Under the pieces are notes generated by a model. That model ran no database searches. It was not told the origin of the DNA and saw only the letters and a list, made by a program, of their open reading frames with translations. The translations under genes were made by a program, and so were the position numbers. Below, in pieces: positions 18,039 to 26,704 of a DNA stretch of 64,000 nt; within the stretch, counting starts at the first letter, position 1, and every line of letters begins with the position of its first letter. Origin of the DNA: Campylobacter sp. RM12651 (GTDB lineage: Bacteria; Campylobacterota; Campylobacteria; Campylobacterales; Campylobacteraceae); NCBI RefSeq assembly GCF_022369475.1, contig NZ_CP059600.1, forward strand, positions 1,797,355-1,861,354, in the 5' to 3' direction.

Positions 18039-18689
18039 TTGAAAGAGTATTTAACAAAATTTATTGATAACAATTATAAAGAATTTCATAAAAAATTAGT
18101 TTTTAGCAAATATGAAATTTTAGGAGTTCGCTCAAATATATTAAAAGACTACGCAAAAAAACTTCAAAAAGAAAATACCTTTGATGAATTTTTTAATAAG
18201 TTTTTAAAAGATGAGAAATTTTATGAATATCTACAAATAATTGCCTATGGGATTAATTATGAAAAAGACTTCTCAAAAGCACTAAAATACACTAAGCTTT
18301 ATTTAGATTTCGTTGATAATTGGGCTAATTGTGATACTTTAGTGCCTAAAAGCTTTAAAAATCAAGATATAAAAGATTTTGCAAATGAATTAATTTGCGA
18401 AAACCACATATACAAAATTCGTTTTGGGATAATTTGTTATATGAAATTTATCGCTTATAAAGATGGGTTAAAAGCTATATTTAGTATAAAAAGTGATGAA
18501 TATTATATAAATATGGCTAGAGCTTGGTATTTTCAAGTAGTTTTAGCTAAAGAATTTGAATTAGGCATTTCGTTTTTAAGCTCGCACAAATTAGACGCTA
18601 AAACACTTAAAATGACTTTACAAAAATGTAAAGATAGTTACCAAATTAGCCAAGAGAATAAAGCAAAACTAATGCAGATTTTAGTCTAA
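18039..18689 (+). CDS. DNA alkylation repair protein (AlkD-like HEAT fold)
   Basis: The 216-aa protein resembles AlkD DNA glycosylases, which excise alkylated bases without flipping them. Family blocks are GVRSNILKDYAKK, VDNWANCDTL (the Trp-Asp region), NMARAWYFQVVLAKEFE and TLQKCKDSYQIS, in the usual order. The start is TTG at 18039, well placed after AAGGAG; it is close to the expected family N-terminus. It is divergent from the large autotransporter and convergent with the following gene with no gap between stops. Catalysis was not checked residue by residue. Confidence 0.85.
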   Translation: MKEYLTKFIDNNYKEFHKKLVFSKYEILGVRSNILKDYAKKLQKENTFDEFFNKFLKDEKFYEYLQIIAYGINYEKDFSKALKYTKLYLDFVDNWANCDTLVPKSFKNQDIKDFANELICENHIYKIRFGIICYMKFIAYKDGLKAIFSIKSDEYYINMARAWYFQVVLAKEFELGISFLSSHKLDAKTLKMTLQKCKDSYQISQENKAKLMQILV

Positions 18690-19622
18690 TCAAGCCTTAG
18701 TTTTGTCTAAAAACTTAGCCACTTCGGTATTAGTTTTTAGCAATTCATCAATGCCTAAATGCTTAATCTCATCAGCCATTTTTAATAAATCTTTATGCTT
18801 TTTAATATCTTTATTTATATTATTGTAATCATCTTGCATAGCTAAAGCATATTTTAAAGCATCTTTGCTTAGCCTTGTTGTCCCACTATCACTTGCAAAT
18901 GGATTTATGCTTTGTAAAAATCCTATGAATTTCTTTTCTTTTTCATTATACATAGAAAAATCAGGGCTAAAAGCAAGTTCTTTATCAACGCTAATATTTT
19001 TTGGCTCGAAACTAAGCTCTATTACGCTAAAGCCATCTGCTTTTATGCTTTTAGCATATTCTAATTCTTCGTTATTTTTATAAATATTCGTGATTTTGTA
19101 TTTGCTAATATCATTTATATAATCAAAGCTAACCTTGCTATAACCAAAATCTATGCTAATGCCACTTGGATAATCTTGATTGTTGTGAGTAATTTGCGTA
19201 AATAAATCATAATAATGCTTAATAGTATCGGCTAAATCAATATTGCTAAATGTCTTGCCCGAATCTTTCATCACCGAATATACATTCATTTTTTCATTAA
19301 ATCTAACTATTTCTTTTAGTGTGCTTGAGTGGATTTTAAAATCATCTGGTAACCCTGAAGCCTTGTTAAAATCAGCACCCATAAAGCCATCATTATCTAC
19401 GCTATAGCCAAACTGAATGCTAGATTTTGCTTTATTTAATTCGTTTTTATAATCAAGCTCATTTTTTATACTATTATTTAAAGTGCTTAGTAAAGTTGGC
19501 GTATTATTTGATATAGTTTTTGTCGTAACTTTGGCTAATTCATTTGTAAAAAACTCAGATGATATTTGTTTGCTTTTTTTGATTTTAGTATCATTAAATA
19601 ATGCAATATTTTCTACTTTCAT
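18690..19622 (-). CDS. Cj0814-like secreted protein
   Basis: The 310-aa protein has no signal peptide or membrane segment. Its central text, 'YSVDNDGFMGADFNKASG' and 'LPDDFKIHSSTLKEI', is typical of the Cj0814 family, a Campylobacter group annotated as flagellum-dependent secreted proteins. Export through the flagellar apparatus would be consistent with the lack of a Sec signal and the N/S/K-rich N-terminus, but that is inferred from the family. SD AAAGGAG precedes the ATG. No flagellar genes lie nearby, and the function is unknown. Confidence 0.65.
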   Translation of the reverse strand: MKVENIALFNDTKIKKSKQISSEFFTNELAKVTTKTISNNTPTLLSTLNNSIKNELDYKNELNKAKSSIQFGYSVDNDGFMGADFNKASGLPDDFKIHSSTLKEIVRFNEKMNVYSVMKDSGKTFSNIDLADTIKHYYDLFTQITHNNQDYPSGISIDFGYSKVSFDYINDISKYKITNIYKNNEELEYAKSIKADGFSVIELSFEPKNISVDKELAFSPDFSMYNEKEKKFIGFLQSINPFASDSGTTRLSKDALKYALAMQDDYNNINKDIKKHKDLLKMADEIKHLGIDELLKTNTEVAKFLDKTKA

Positions 19623-19670
19623 TAAAACTCCTTTAATTATTTGTTTAATAGCAAATAATATTCCTAAAGT

Positions 19671-21377
19671 TTAGTTTAATGCTCTCGTTTTAAATTCCAA
19701 AAACTGCTTTAACTCATCATCTAAAAATACACTTATGGTATCAAAAACCCTTTTATGATAATCATTTAACCAATTAATCTCATCTTGATTTAATAATTTT
19801 TTATCAATCAAATCAAGCTCAAAAGGATAAAGCGTAACTATATCAAAGCTCAAAAAATCTCCGTATTCACTGCTAAAACAATGCTTACTAATTGCTAAAT
19901 TCTCAAGTCTAATTCCGTATTTGTTATTATGATACAAACCTGGCTCAATTGATGTTAGCATACCCCTTTTTAATTTAGTATGTTCGCTAATATTAGCATT
20001 TAACGATAAAACTTGTGGCCCTTCATGAACATTTAAAAAATACCCTACCCCATGCCCTGTGCCGTGCAAATAATCAAATCCGTATTGCCATAATTCTTTT
20101 CTTGCAATACTATCTAATAAAGGCATTTTTATATTTTCAGGTGCTATGGTTTTTGATATTGCGATATGTGCTTTTAAAACCAAAGTATAATCTCTAATTT
20201 GCTCTAAACTTGCGTTTTTTATCTTAAAAACTCTCGTAATATCAGTAGTGCCGCACTCATATTGAGCTCCACTATCAAGTAATAATAAGCCTGATTTATT
20301 AAGTAATTTTGAAGTTTTTGCGTTTGCTTTATAATGAATTATTGCGGCGTTTTCATTAAATGCTGCGATAGTATCAAAAGAATTGCTGATAAAATACTCA
20401 TTTTCTTGTCTAAATTGCGTTAGAACTTCATCAATTTTTAGCTCATCAACCAAGTCTAAATTAGTATTTTCTAAGTAATAATTAAACTTAGTTAATGCAA
20501 TAGCATCAATTATATGAGCTTGTTTTATGTGCTTTATTTCTATATCATTTTTACAAGCTTTATGTATGGTGCTAGGCAAGATTTCATTTATTAAATTTGC
20601 ATTTATTAAGCTAATAATTTTTGCATTTGTATTGGCAAAATCACACAATACATTACCACTTAAACTAGATAAATCCGAATAAAACTCATCATAATTTTTA
20701 TAAATTATATTTAAATCTTTTTGAATATTTTTAAGCTTTGTTGGCTCTATATAACAAATCGCATTAGTTTGTGAAATTATCATATAGCTTAAAAATACTG
20801 GGTTAAATTCCACATCTTTTCCACGATAATTTGTAAGATAAGCTATATCGCTAAGGCTTGAGATTACGCAATAATCAATGTTTTTACTTTTTAATTCATC
20901 TTGGACTTTTTTTATTTTATTAGCACTTAAATCACTTATGAATTTTTCGTTTTGTTTATAGATTGGCTCTTGTTGGAGTTGTTTATCGTAAAAATCTTTA
21001 TAAAAATTATCATAATCTATTATATTAACAAGGTTTTTTAGCTTTTCATAATTATTTTGAGATATGGTTTTTAAATCAATTAAAGCCTTTTTAGTGCTTA
21101 GATTGTTTTTAATATAGTCTATATAATCAGGACTTTTGATTAATCTAATGCTATCTTTTAACTCATTTTCAGCTTGTAAAAAATATCTACCATCAGTAAA
21201 TAAAATTGCATCATCAAGGCTAATTAAAAGCGAACCAGCAGAACCGCTAAATCCACTTATAAATTCTCTAAGTTTAAAATACTCAGGAATATACTCACTC
21301 AAGTGATAATCAGCCGTTAGTATTAAAGCAAAATCAGCATTATTGATTTTTAAAATATCTCTTATTTTCGTAAGCAT
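19671..21377 (-). CDS. pepP: Xaa-Pro aminopeptidase (M24)
   Basis: This metallo-aminopeptidase removes N-terminal residues next to proline. The 568-aa size fits the three-domain M24B form: two creatinase-like N-terminal domains, the pita-bread catalytic domain from about residue 290, and a C-terminal extension. Metal ligands are visible in LLLDSGAQYECGTTDITRVF (two Asp), HGTGHGVGYFLNVHEGPQ (His), TSIEPGLY (Glu) and GIRLENLA (Glu). SD AAGGAGA precedes the ATG. It lies 9 nt after the unknown gene 21387-21863 and is probably co-transcribed with it. Confidence 0.93.
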   Translation of the reverse strand: MLTKIRDILKINNADFALILTADYHLSEYIPEYFKLREFISGFSGSAGSLLISLDDAILFTDGRYFLQAENELKDSIRLIKSPDYIDYIKNNLSTKKALIDLKTISQNNYEKLKNLVNIIDYDNFYKDFYDKQLQQEPIYKQNEKFISDLSANKIKKVQDELKSKNIDYCVISSLSDIAYLTNYRGKDVEFNPVFLSYMIISQTNAICYIEPTKLKNIQKDLNIIYKNYDEFYSDLSSLSGNVLCDFANTNAKIISLINANLINEILPSTIHKACKNDIEIKHIKQAHIIDAIALTKFNYYLENTNLDLVDELKIDEVLTQFRQENEYFISNSFDTIAAFNENAAIIHYKANAKTSKLLNKSGLLLLDSGAQYECGTTDITRVFKIKNASLEQIRDYTLVLKAHIAISKTIAPENIKMPLLDSIARKELWQYGFDYLHGTGHGVGYFLNVHEGPQVLSLNANISEHTKLKRGMLTSIEPGLYHNNKYGIRLENLAISKHCFSSEYGDFLSFDIVTLYPFELDLIDKKLLNQDEINWLNDYHKRVFDTISVFLDDELKQFLEFKTRALN

Positions 21378-21386
21378 TTTATCTCC

Positions 21387-21863
21387 TTAGTAATATCCTA
21401 AACATAAAGTATTTGTGAGTTTGATTTTTTTCTCAAAAGGCTCGGGTGCAAAATAACAACATTTTTCTATATAAATATGAGAATTTAAAGGTATTTTTAA
21501 CTTTGTAAAAAAATCATTTAAATCAATAAATTTTATTCCTGCAATCTCTACTAATTTTATTACATTTAAAAGATTTGAATTATTATTTGGATTTAAATGT
21601 GATGGCGCTAGATTACTCATAGAACAAAATGCACTAGCTAATACTAATCCACTTAAATTAGAGCATTTAGGGATTAAATTCTCATATTTTTTAGCTATTG
21701 TATTTTTATCTAAAAATACAATTCTAGAATTTGGATATTGTGCGTATTTTATATTTTTCCAAAATTTATAAGCATTTTGAGAAATATCAGCTAGGGTAAA
21801 AAGTTCTTTGTTTAATATATAGTTTTCTAAAGTTTGATTATTTGGGAGTGTTATTTTATTCAT
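21387..21863 (-). CDS. Conserved hypothetical protein
   Basis: I do not recognise this 158-aa protein. It has no signal peptide or membrane helix. A central segment (ADISQNAYKFWKNIKY, about residues 24-39) could form a helix pair, and several Cys occur near the C-terminus (EKCCYFAPE). It sits between the rplQ terminator and pepP, 9 nt before pepP. There is no good Shine-Dalgarno sequence before its ATG, so it may depend on read-through from rplQ. Confidence 0.7.
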   Translation of the reverse strand: MNKITLPNNQTLENYILNKELFTLADISQNAYKFWKNIKYAQYPNSRIVFLDKNTIAKKYENLIPKCSNLSGLVLASAFCSMSNLAPSHLNPNNNSNLLNVIKLVEIAGIKFIDLNDFFTKLKIPLNSHIYIEKCCYFAPEPFEKKIKLTNTLCLGYY

Positions 21864-21869
21864 AATATT

Positions 21870-21889
21870 TTGAGTGCCGAAGCACTCAA
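21870..21889 (-). terminator. Terminator after rplQ
   Basis: On the minus strand TTGAGTGC-TTCG-GCACTCAA forms an 8-bp stem capped by a stable UUCG tetraloop, 3 nt after the rplQ stop and 6 nt before the next ATG. It may be leaky, since the following gene lacks an obvious promoter. Confidence 0.8.
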
Positions 21890-21892
21890 TTA

Positions 21893-22243
21893 TTATACTA
21901 GCTCAATATAAGCTAAAGTAGCCGCATCACCACGGCGAGTTCTTGTTTTAATAATTCTTGTATAGCCACCATTTCTTTCTTTGTAATTTGGAGCTATTTC
22001 ATTTACTAATTTATTTGTGCATTCTTTGTCTTGTAAAGCTGCAAATACTGCTCTATGAGCGTTAAAATCTCCAACTCTTGCACGAGTGATTAGTTTTTCA
22101 ATGTATGATCTTAATTCTTTAGCTTTTTCTAAAGTTGTTTCAATCTTACCATTTTTGATAATTGCAATGCTTAAATTCTTTAGTAAAGCTGCACGATGAG
22201 TGCTAGTACGACCTAGCTTTCTATATCCATGTCCGTGTCTCAT
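21893..22243 (-). CDS. rplQ: 50S ribosomal protein L17
   Basis: L17 is a protein of the large subunit. The 116-aa sequence starts [20 protein letters not shown] and contains [10 protein letters not shown] and [17 protein letters not shown], all family signatures. It is the last gene of the rpmJ-rpsM-rpsK-rpsD-rpoA-rplQ operon, 3 nt after rpoA, and is followed by a hairpin. Confidence 0.97.
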   Translation of the reverse strand: MRHGHGYRKLGRTSTHRAALLKNLSIAIIKNGKIETTLEKAKELRSYIEKLITRARVGDFNAHRAVFAALQDKECTNKLVNEIAPNYKERNGGYTRIIKTRTRRGDAATLAYIELV

Positions 22244-22246
22244 TTA

Positions 22247-23248
22247 TTATCCTTTAATTTCTTTTATTTTTTCAATAAGTTTATCTTTATAAGCATCTAC
22301 AGAATTTGAACCTATCGGATAGCCTATTTCTTTCATAGCAGTAGTAATTTCATCCACTGATTTTTTACCAACATTTTTTAAATTATTTACATCGCTTTCA
22401 CTCATTAAAGCTAATTCGCCTATAAATTCAATGCCAGCTTTTTCTAAACCATTATTACTTCTTACGCTTAAACCAAGTTCCTTAACGCTTTTTAATAAAG
22501 GAGATAAATCAATTTCTTCAGTTGTTTCTTCCCCTATTAATCTAGGACTTGTAGTTGCAATTTTATTAAATACCATCATTTGTTGATACATAGCATCTAA
22601 AGCATTTTTAAACGCATCTTCAGGTGTAATTTGACCATCAGTTGTTATTTCAAATACAATTTTTTCATAATCAGGATTATCTTCGTGTAATACCTTTTCT
22701 ATTGAATAATTTGCATTTCTAACTGGTGTAAAAAACGCATCAAGAGCTATAAAACTACTATCAGTTTTTTCTCTTAAATCTTCGCTTGCTACATAGCCAA
22801 TACCTTTTTCAATAATTAATGTGAAGTCTAATTCAGTGTCTTCATTTATAGTAGCAATGTAGTTATCAGGATTTACAACTTCAATTACATTATTAGCTAA
22901 ATCACTACCTTTAATTTCTCTTGGCCCTTTAAAGCTAAAGCTTACTTCTTCTCTTTTACTATCTTCGTTTTTAATTTTAAAACGCATATTTTTAATATTA
23001 ATAATAAATAAAGAAATATCTTCTACCATACCTCTTTTGCTATCAAATTCATGGCTTACTCCATCAATTTTAATAGCAGTTGCTGCATAGCCAATTGCAC
23101 TAAGGCGTAAAAGCCTGTGCAGTGGATGTGCTAATGTAATGCCAAAACCAATTTCAAAAGGCCAAGCACTAATGCGTGCTTTATTTTCGCCGATATTTTC
23201 AATAGTAAAATCATTTGGCATATGAGCTGTTGTAACTACTTTTCTCAT
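22247..23248 (-). CDS. rpoA: RNA polymerase alpha subunit
   Basis: RpoA nucleates polymerase assembly and contacts promoter DNA and activators. The 333-aa protein has the N-terminal dimerisation domain (GFGITLAHPLHRLLRLSAIGYA) and a C-terminal helix-hairpin-helix domain (LKNVGKKSVDEITTAMKEIG). Its place between rpsD and rplQ is the standard order. Confidence 0.97.
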   Translation of the reverse strand: MRKVVTTAHMPNDFTIENIGENKARISAWPFEIGFGITLAHPLHRLLRLSAIGYAATAIKIDGVSHEFDSKRGMVEDISLFIINIKNMRFKIKNEDSKREEVSFSFKGPREIKGSDLANNVIEVVNPDNYIATINEDTELDFTLIIEKGIGYVASEDLREKTDSSFIALDAFFTPVRNANYSIEKVLHEDNPDYEKIVFEITTDGQITPEDAFKNALDAMYQQMMVFNKIATTSPRLIGEETTEEIDLSPLLKSVKELGLSVRSNNGLEKAGIEFIGELALMSESDVNNLKNVGKKSVDEITTAMKEIGYPIGSNSVDAYKDKLIEKIKEIKG

Positions 23249-23261
23249 TTGCTACTCCTTA

Positions 23262-23888
23262 TTACTTAGAGTATAGCTCTACTATGAATCTTTCCTCAAC
23301 AGGAATGACAACTTCTTCTCTCTCAGGTTTTCTTGTGAAAATTCCATATTTTTTATCTTTTTCAACATCAACCCACTCAACAATACCTGTTTGATTTGTA
23401 AGCTCAACTGCTCTTACTATTTGAGGATTGTTTTTGCTTTTTTCTACAACTTCAATTTTAGCGCCTGGTAATACTCTATAACTTGGAACATCTACTCTTT
23501 TACCATTTACTAAAATATGTCCGTGAGTTACAAGTTGTCTTGCAAAACGGCGAGTTGTAGCAAAACCCATTCTATAAACAACATTATCAAGTCTTTGTTC
23601 TAAGAATTGAATTAAAATAGAACCTGTATTTCCATCTTTTCTAGCAGCTTCTTGGAATAATTTTCTAAATTGCTTTTCACTTACACCATACATAAATTTA
23701 GCTTTTTGCTTTTCTCTTAATTGTAAGCCGTATTCGCTAATTTTACCTCTTCTTTGACCATGCTGACCTGGTGCATAAGGTCTTTTATCTAAAGCACTCT
23801 TACCAGCTAGTCTTCTTTCACCCTTCATTGCAAGGCTAACGCCTAATCTTCTTTCAATTTTCTCTACTGGTCCAGTATATCTTGCCAT
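23262..23888 (-). CDS. rpsD: 30S ribosomal protein S4
   Basis: S4 starts assembly of the small-subunit body. The 208-aa protein shows [28 protein letters not shown], and the S4 RNA-binding domain [19 protein letters not shown] followed by [16 protein letters not shown]. The N-terminal zinc-binding Cys set of some S4 proteins is absent, as in other C-minus forms. SD AGGAGAAA precedes the ATG. Confidence 0.97.
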   Translation of the reverse strand: MARYTGPVEKIERRLGVSLAMKGERRLAGKSALDKRPYAPGQHGQRRGKISEYGLQLREKQKAKFMYGVSEKQFRKLFQEAARKDGNTGSILIQFLEQRLDNVVYRMGFATTRRFARQLVTHGHILVNGKRVDVPSYRVLPGAKIEVVEKSKNNPQIVRAVELTNQTGIVEWVDVEKDKKYGIFTRKPEREEVVIPVEERFIVELYSK

Positions 23889-23917
23889 ACTATTTCTCCT
23901 ATATTCCTATACTTATA

Positions 23918-24310
23918 TTATACACGACGGCGTTTTGGTGGTCTGCAACCATTATGTGCTAATGGTGTAATATCTTTTAAGAAAGTAACTTTAATACCTT
24001 CAACTGCACCAACACTCTTAACAGCAGTTTCTCTACCGCTACCAGGACCTTGAACACGAATACCAACTTCTTTAATTCCGTGTTCTTTAGCTTTATTTAA
24101 AGCATCTTCAACCGCTTGTTGAGCAGCAAATGGAGTTGATTTTTTAGAACCTTTAAATCCTAAACCACCTGCACTACTCCATGCAATTGCATTTCCCATT
24201 TCATCTGTAACTGTTACCATTGTATTGTTAAAAGTTGCACTAATATATACTACACCTTTAGCAATATTCTTTTTAACTACTTTTTTCTTAACTACTTTTC
24301 TCTTAGCCAT
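23918..24310 (-). CDS. rpsK: 30S ribosomal protein S11
   Basis: S11 forms part of the platform of the small subunit. The 130-aa protein has [44 protein letters not shown]-like text and the typical end [12 protein letters not shown]. It lies between rpsM (9 nt) and rpsD (29 nt). Confidence 0.97.
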   Translation of the reverse strand: MAKRKVVKKKVVKKNIAKGVVYISATFNNTMVTVTDEMGNAIAWSSAGGLGFKGSKKSTPFAAQQAVEDALNKAKEHGIKEVGIRVQGPGSGRETAVKSVGAVEGIKVTFLKDITPLAHNGCRPPKRRRV

Positions 24311-24319
24311 TATCTATCC

Positions 24320-24685
24320 TTACGCTTTTGCACCAACGGTTTTTCTCTTACCTTTGCGAGTTCTAGCATTTGTTTTAGTTTTTTGACCACGCACTGGTAA
24401 ACCTTTTCTATGTCTTAAACCACGATATGAACCTAAATCCATTAAAGCTTTAATGTCCATAGCAACTTGTTTTCTTAAATCACCCTCAACTAAATAATGT
24501 TCTTGGATTTCTTTACGAATATTTGCTGCTTCATCTTCGCTTAATTCATATACACGCTTGTTTGGATCTATTCCAACTGCTGCTAAAATTTTGCGTGAAG
24601 TAAATAAACCTATACCATAGATATAAGTTAAGCCATATTCAATTCTTTTTTTCTTTGGTAAATCAACACCTGCAATACGAGCCAT
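24320..24685 (-). CDS. rpsM: 30S ribosomal protein S13
   Basis: S13 sits in the head of the 30S subunit and contacts the P-site tRNA. The 121-aa protein begins [20 protein letters not shown] and ends with the basic [18 protein letters not shown] tail. It starts 3 nt after rpmJ. Confidence 0.97.
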   Translation of the reverse strand: MARIAGVDLPKKKRIEYGLTYIYGIGLFTSRKILAAVGIDPNKRVYELSEDEAANIRKEIQEHYLVEGDLRKQVAMDIKALMDLGSYRGLRHRKGLPVRGQKTKTNARTRKGKRKTVGAKA

Positions 24686-24688
24686 ACC

Positions 24689-24802
24689 TTATCCTTGTCT
24701 TTGTTTGTGTTTTGGATTTTCGCAAATAATACGAACAACGCCTTTTCTCATAACGACTTTACATTTGTCGCACATTTTCTTAACAGATGGTCTTACTTTC
24801 AT
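24689..24802 (-). CDS. rpmJ: 50S ribosomal protein L36
   Basis: L36 is the smallest large-subunit protein. The 37-aa ORF reads [19 protein letters not shown] and ends PKHKQRQG, with a CxxC...C...H zinc ribbon (Cys11, Cys14, Cys27, His32). An SD-like AGGAG precedes the ATG at 24802, and the stop is 3 nt before rpsM. In C. jejuni infA lies just upstream; here 1.6 kb with a two-gene cassette separates them. Confidence 0.96.
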   Translation of the reverse strand: MKVRPSVKKMCDKCKVVMRKGVVRIICENPKHKQRQG

Positions 24803-25174
24803 CTTGTCTCCTAAAAAATAATTTGCTTTCCACTTTTTTACAATCTGCATTTTTAGGTATCACGAATTACCAACTAATATTTAAATGGTGGAAAATTCAC
24901 TCAAATATTACTTCTTCACACAGATAAATTGCAAAAGTGCTAATATTATCAAAACAAAATTAATATAGGTTTAAATATTAAATTTATTTGTCTTTGATAA
25001 TTCTAAAAATTTCTTAGCAATCTAATCTCAAACTATTATTTAAGAATTAATTTATAGATTTTACTTTTTTAATTCATAAAGTTTTAGATAACTTTTAAAG
25101 TATGTGAAATATCCCAATATAAATGAAGTTTAAAAATCCTAGATAAAAATAAAATAGAACATATAATAAAAATT
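24803..25174. other. Intergenic region upstream of rpmJ
   Basis: About 370 bp of AT-rich DNA lies between rpmJ and the cassette at 25175-26311. It must contain the promoter for the rpmJ-rplQ operon if transcription from infA stops at 26345-26368. I see no ORF with a plausible ribosome-binding site and no RNA I recognise. Confidence 0.6.
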
Positions 25175-25200
25175 ATTTAGCACCATTTAAAGTGCTAAAT
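25175..25200 (-). terminator. Terminator after the unknown two-gene cassette; near copy of the infA terminator
   Basis: ATTTAGCAC and GTGCTAAAT form a 9-bp stem with an 8-nt loop, 24 nt beyond the end of the 74-aa gene. Stem and flanks (minus strand AAATAATTTAGCACTTT) match the infA terminator at 26345-26368 except for two loop bases. The last infA codon and stop (AAATAA) are included in the similarity. Confidence 0.8.
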
Positions 25201-25223
25201 TATTTAAAAAATTGTAGTTTTAA

Positions 25224-25448
25224 CTAAAAGAAAAAATAGCCAATAGCATATAAAACTGGATATAGTATGAATGCTCCAATAGTCATAGTTATCGCCATTT
25301 TAAAGCAACTTACTGGTCTAGCCATGTTTATTAATACATTTTTATCGGTTGCATTTGCATTATTTTCAAAAATCATTTTATGAAACGCTAGGCAAAACTC
25401 ACCTTCTTTAAATTCTGAAACATTATTTATAACTTCTAAACTATTCAT
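25224..25448 (-). CDS. Small membrane protein of unknown function (phase-variable cassette)
   Basis: I do not recognise this 74-aa protein. Residues about 47-74 form one hydrophobic stretch (FKMAITMTIGAFILYPVLYA) at the very C-terminus, so it is probably a tail-anchored or single-pass protein with its N-terminal ~45 residues in the cytoplasm. It starts 1 nt after the stop of the 274-aa gene and shares its poly-G promoter. SD GGAGAT precedes the ATG. Confidence 0.75.
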   Translation of the reverse strand: MNSLEVINNVSEFKEGEFCLAFHKMIFENNANATDKNVLINMARPVSCFKMAITMTIGAFILYPVLYAIGYFFF

Positions 25449-25449
25449 T

Positions 25450-26274
25450 TTAATCTCCTATATGTTTAATTCTTGCGTACGGAATAGAATTGTAAACAGC
25501 TGCTAATTCACTACCATAATTACTTGCAATGTTTTTGAAATTTTCTTCATATTCTGCTAAAGCATTTTTATAAGTATCTCTTGTTTTGTCTGCTGATTTG
25601 CACCAAAGGAAAAAAAGTAGCCACACAGGAATACTTATAAATTTTACAAATGATAAAAACCCAACTACGAATGATAAAAAAGTAGCAAGTCCTGCCCCTC
25701 CTAAGGTTTTATTAACCAATTCATTTTGTTTTTTTATAACTTCTTCTAACTCGCAATTAATATCATAAACCGGATAAGCCGCATAAACACACTTTAAAAT
25801 TATTTCATCCTTTTTTGATAGCTCATCTAAATCTATGCTCTCACCATTAGGGTTTGGCTTACCGATAATCGCAAGGGTGCCTTTTATATTAAAGCAATTA
25901 TTTATTTTAGTTTCTGAATTAACTATGGTTTCTGATTTGATTTTAGAATTAGTATTATAATGAGAGCCAAACCAACTTTTTTTAATCTTGCCATTTGCTT
26001 CACCTTCTGTATGCATAACTCCTATAGTTTCTGTGCTTTCGGTATAGTTATCCCTTACTATGTTTAAAACACAGTTATAGCCCAAATAGCTAGTTACATC
26101 TTTAAGTGATTGTTCTGCATCTTTGTAACTCACACCAGAAGTAACCGTAATTTCAAGTTCGCTTATATGAATTAAGCTATATTGCGTTACGGCACCAACA
26201 TCTACTAATAAAACCCCATTAAACAAATCATATTTGTTTTCATTTTGATTTTCATTTGTTGTTAAATCACTCAT
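25450..26274 (-). CDS. Unknown membrane-anchored protein under a phase-variable promoter
   Basis: I cannot assign this 274-aa protein to a family. It has no signal peptide. A mixed alpha/beta N-terminal part (residues 20-165, with 'SYLGYNCVLNIVRDN') precedes a conserved-looking 'KCVYAAYPVYDINCE' segment. A helical hairpin of two hydrophobic stretches follows (about 190-228, FLSFVVGFLSFVKF and PVWLLFFLWC), then a helical tail. SD AAGGAG precedes the ATG. Expression should depend on the promoter at 26297-26311, where a G9 run abuts the -10 box. The gene and its 74-aa partner sit between infA and rpmJ, genes that are adjacent in related genomes, so the pair looks inserted. Confidence 0.75.
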   Translation of the reverse strand: MSDLTTNENQNENKYDLFNGVLLVDVGAVTQYSLIHISELEITVTSGVSYKDAEQSLKDVTSYLGYNCVLNIVRDNYTESTETIGVMHTEGEANGKIKKSWFGSHYNTNSKIKSETIVNSETKINNCFNIKGTLAIIGKPNPNGESIDLDELSKKDEIILKCVYAAYPVYDINCELEEVIKKQNELVNKTLGGAGLATFLSFVVGFLSFVKFISIPVWLLFFLWCKSADKTRDTYKNALAEYEENFKNIASNYGSELAAVYNSIPYARIKHIGD

Positions 26275-26296
26275 TTAATCTCCTTTCAAAAGAGTG

Positions 26297-26311
26297 ATTA
26301 TACCCCCCCCC
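26297..26311 (-). promoter_or_regulatory. Promoter with G9 tract abutting the -10 box (cassette A)
   Basis: On the minus strand nine G residues (26311-26303) are followed at once by TATAAT (26302-26297), with the SD AAGGAG and ATG 11-23 nt further on. The run lies where the -35/-10 spacer would be, so changes in its length should change promoter strength instead of reading frame. Campylobacter sigma-70 promoters rely on the -10 box and lack a conserved -35, which makes the effect hard to predict. Confidence 0.75.
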
Positions 26312-26344
26312 AAGATAAATGAATGGTAAAAAATAATTTAGAAG

Positions 26345-26368
26345 TTTAGCACCATAAAAAGTGCTAAA
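26345..26368 (-). terminator. infA terminator
   Basis: TTTAGCAC and GTGCTAAA form an 8-bp stem directly after the infA stop codon (26369-26371). A near copy lies at 25175-25200 on the other side of the two-gene cassette. Confidence 0.8.
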
Positions 26369-26587
26369 TTATTTGTGTCTATAAGTAATGCGTCCTTTAT
26401 CAAGACTATAAGGAGTTAGCTCAACTCTTACTCTATCTCCTGGCATAATTTTAATATAGTGCATTCTCATTTTACCCGCAATGTGGCATAAAATTACGTG
26501 TTTGTTATCAAGCTCAACTTTAAAAGTTGCATTTGGTAAAGCTTCAATAACTTCGCCGTCAATTTCTATTACATCATCTTTAGCCAT
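26369..26587 (-). CDS. infA: Translation initiation factor IF-1
   Basis: IF-1 blocks the ribosomal A site during initiation. The 72-aa S1/OB-fold protein reads [20 protein letters not shown], then [20 protein letters not shown] and ends RITYRHK. The reading frame extends upstream to 26626, but ATG at 26587 after AAGGAAAA matches the universal N-terminus. It is divergent from the transglutaminase-like gene. Confidence 0.97.
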   Translation of the reverse strand: MAKDDVIEIDGEVIEALPNATFKVELDNKHVILCHIAGKMRMHYIKIMPGDRVRVELTPYSLDKGRITYRHK

Positions 26588-26704
26588 AATTTTCCTTTGT
26601 AAAAATGTAAAGGTCAATAATAACATAAAAACTATTAAAAAACTAAATTTATTATTAAATAAAATAATTTAAAATAAAAGTTTATTTCACACAAGGATAA
26701 AGTT

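Noticed and set aside
26588-26626. N-terminal extension of IF-1
   Set aside because: The conserved start MAKDDVIE lies at 26587 directly after a Shine-Dalgarno sequence.
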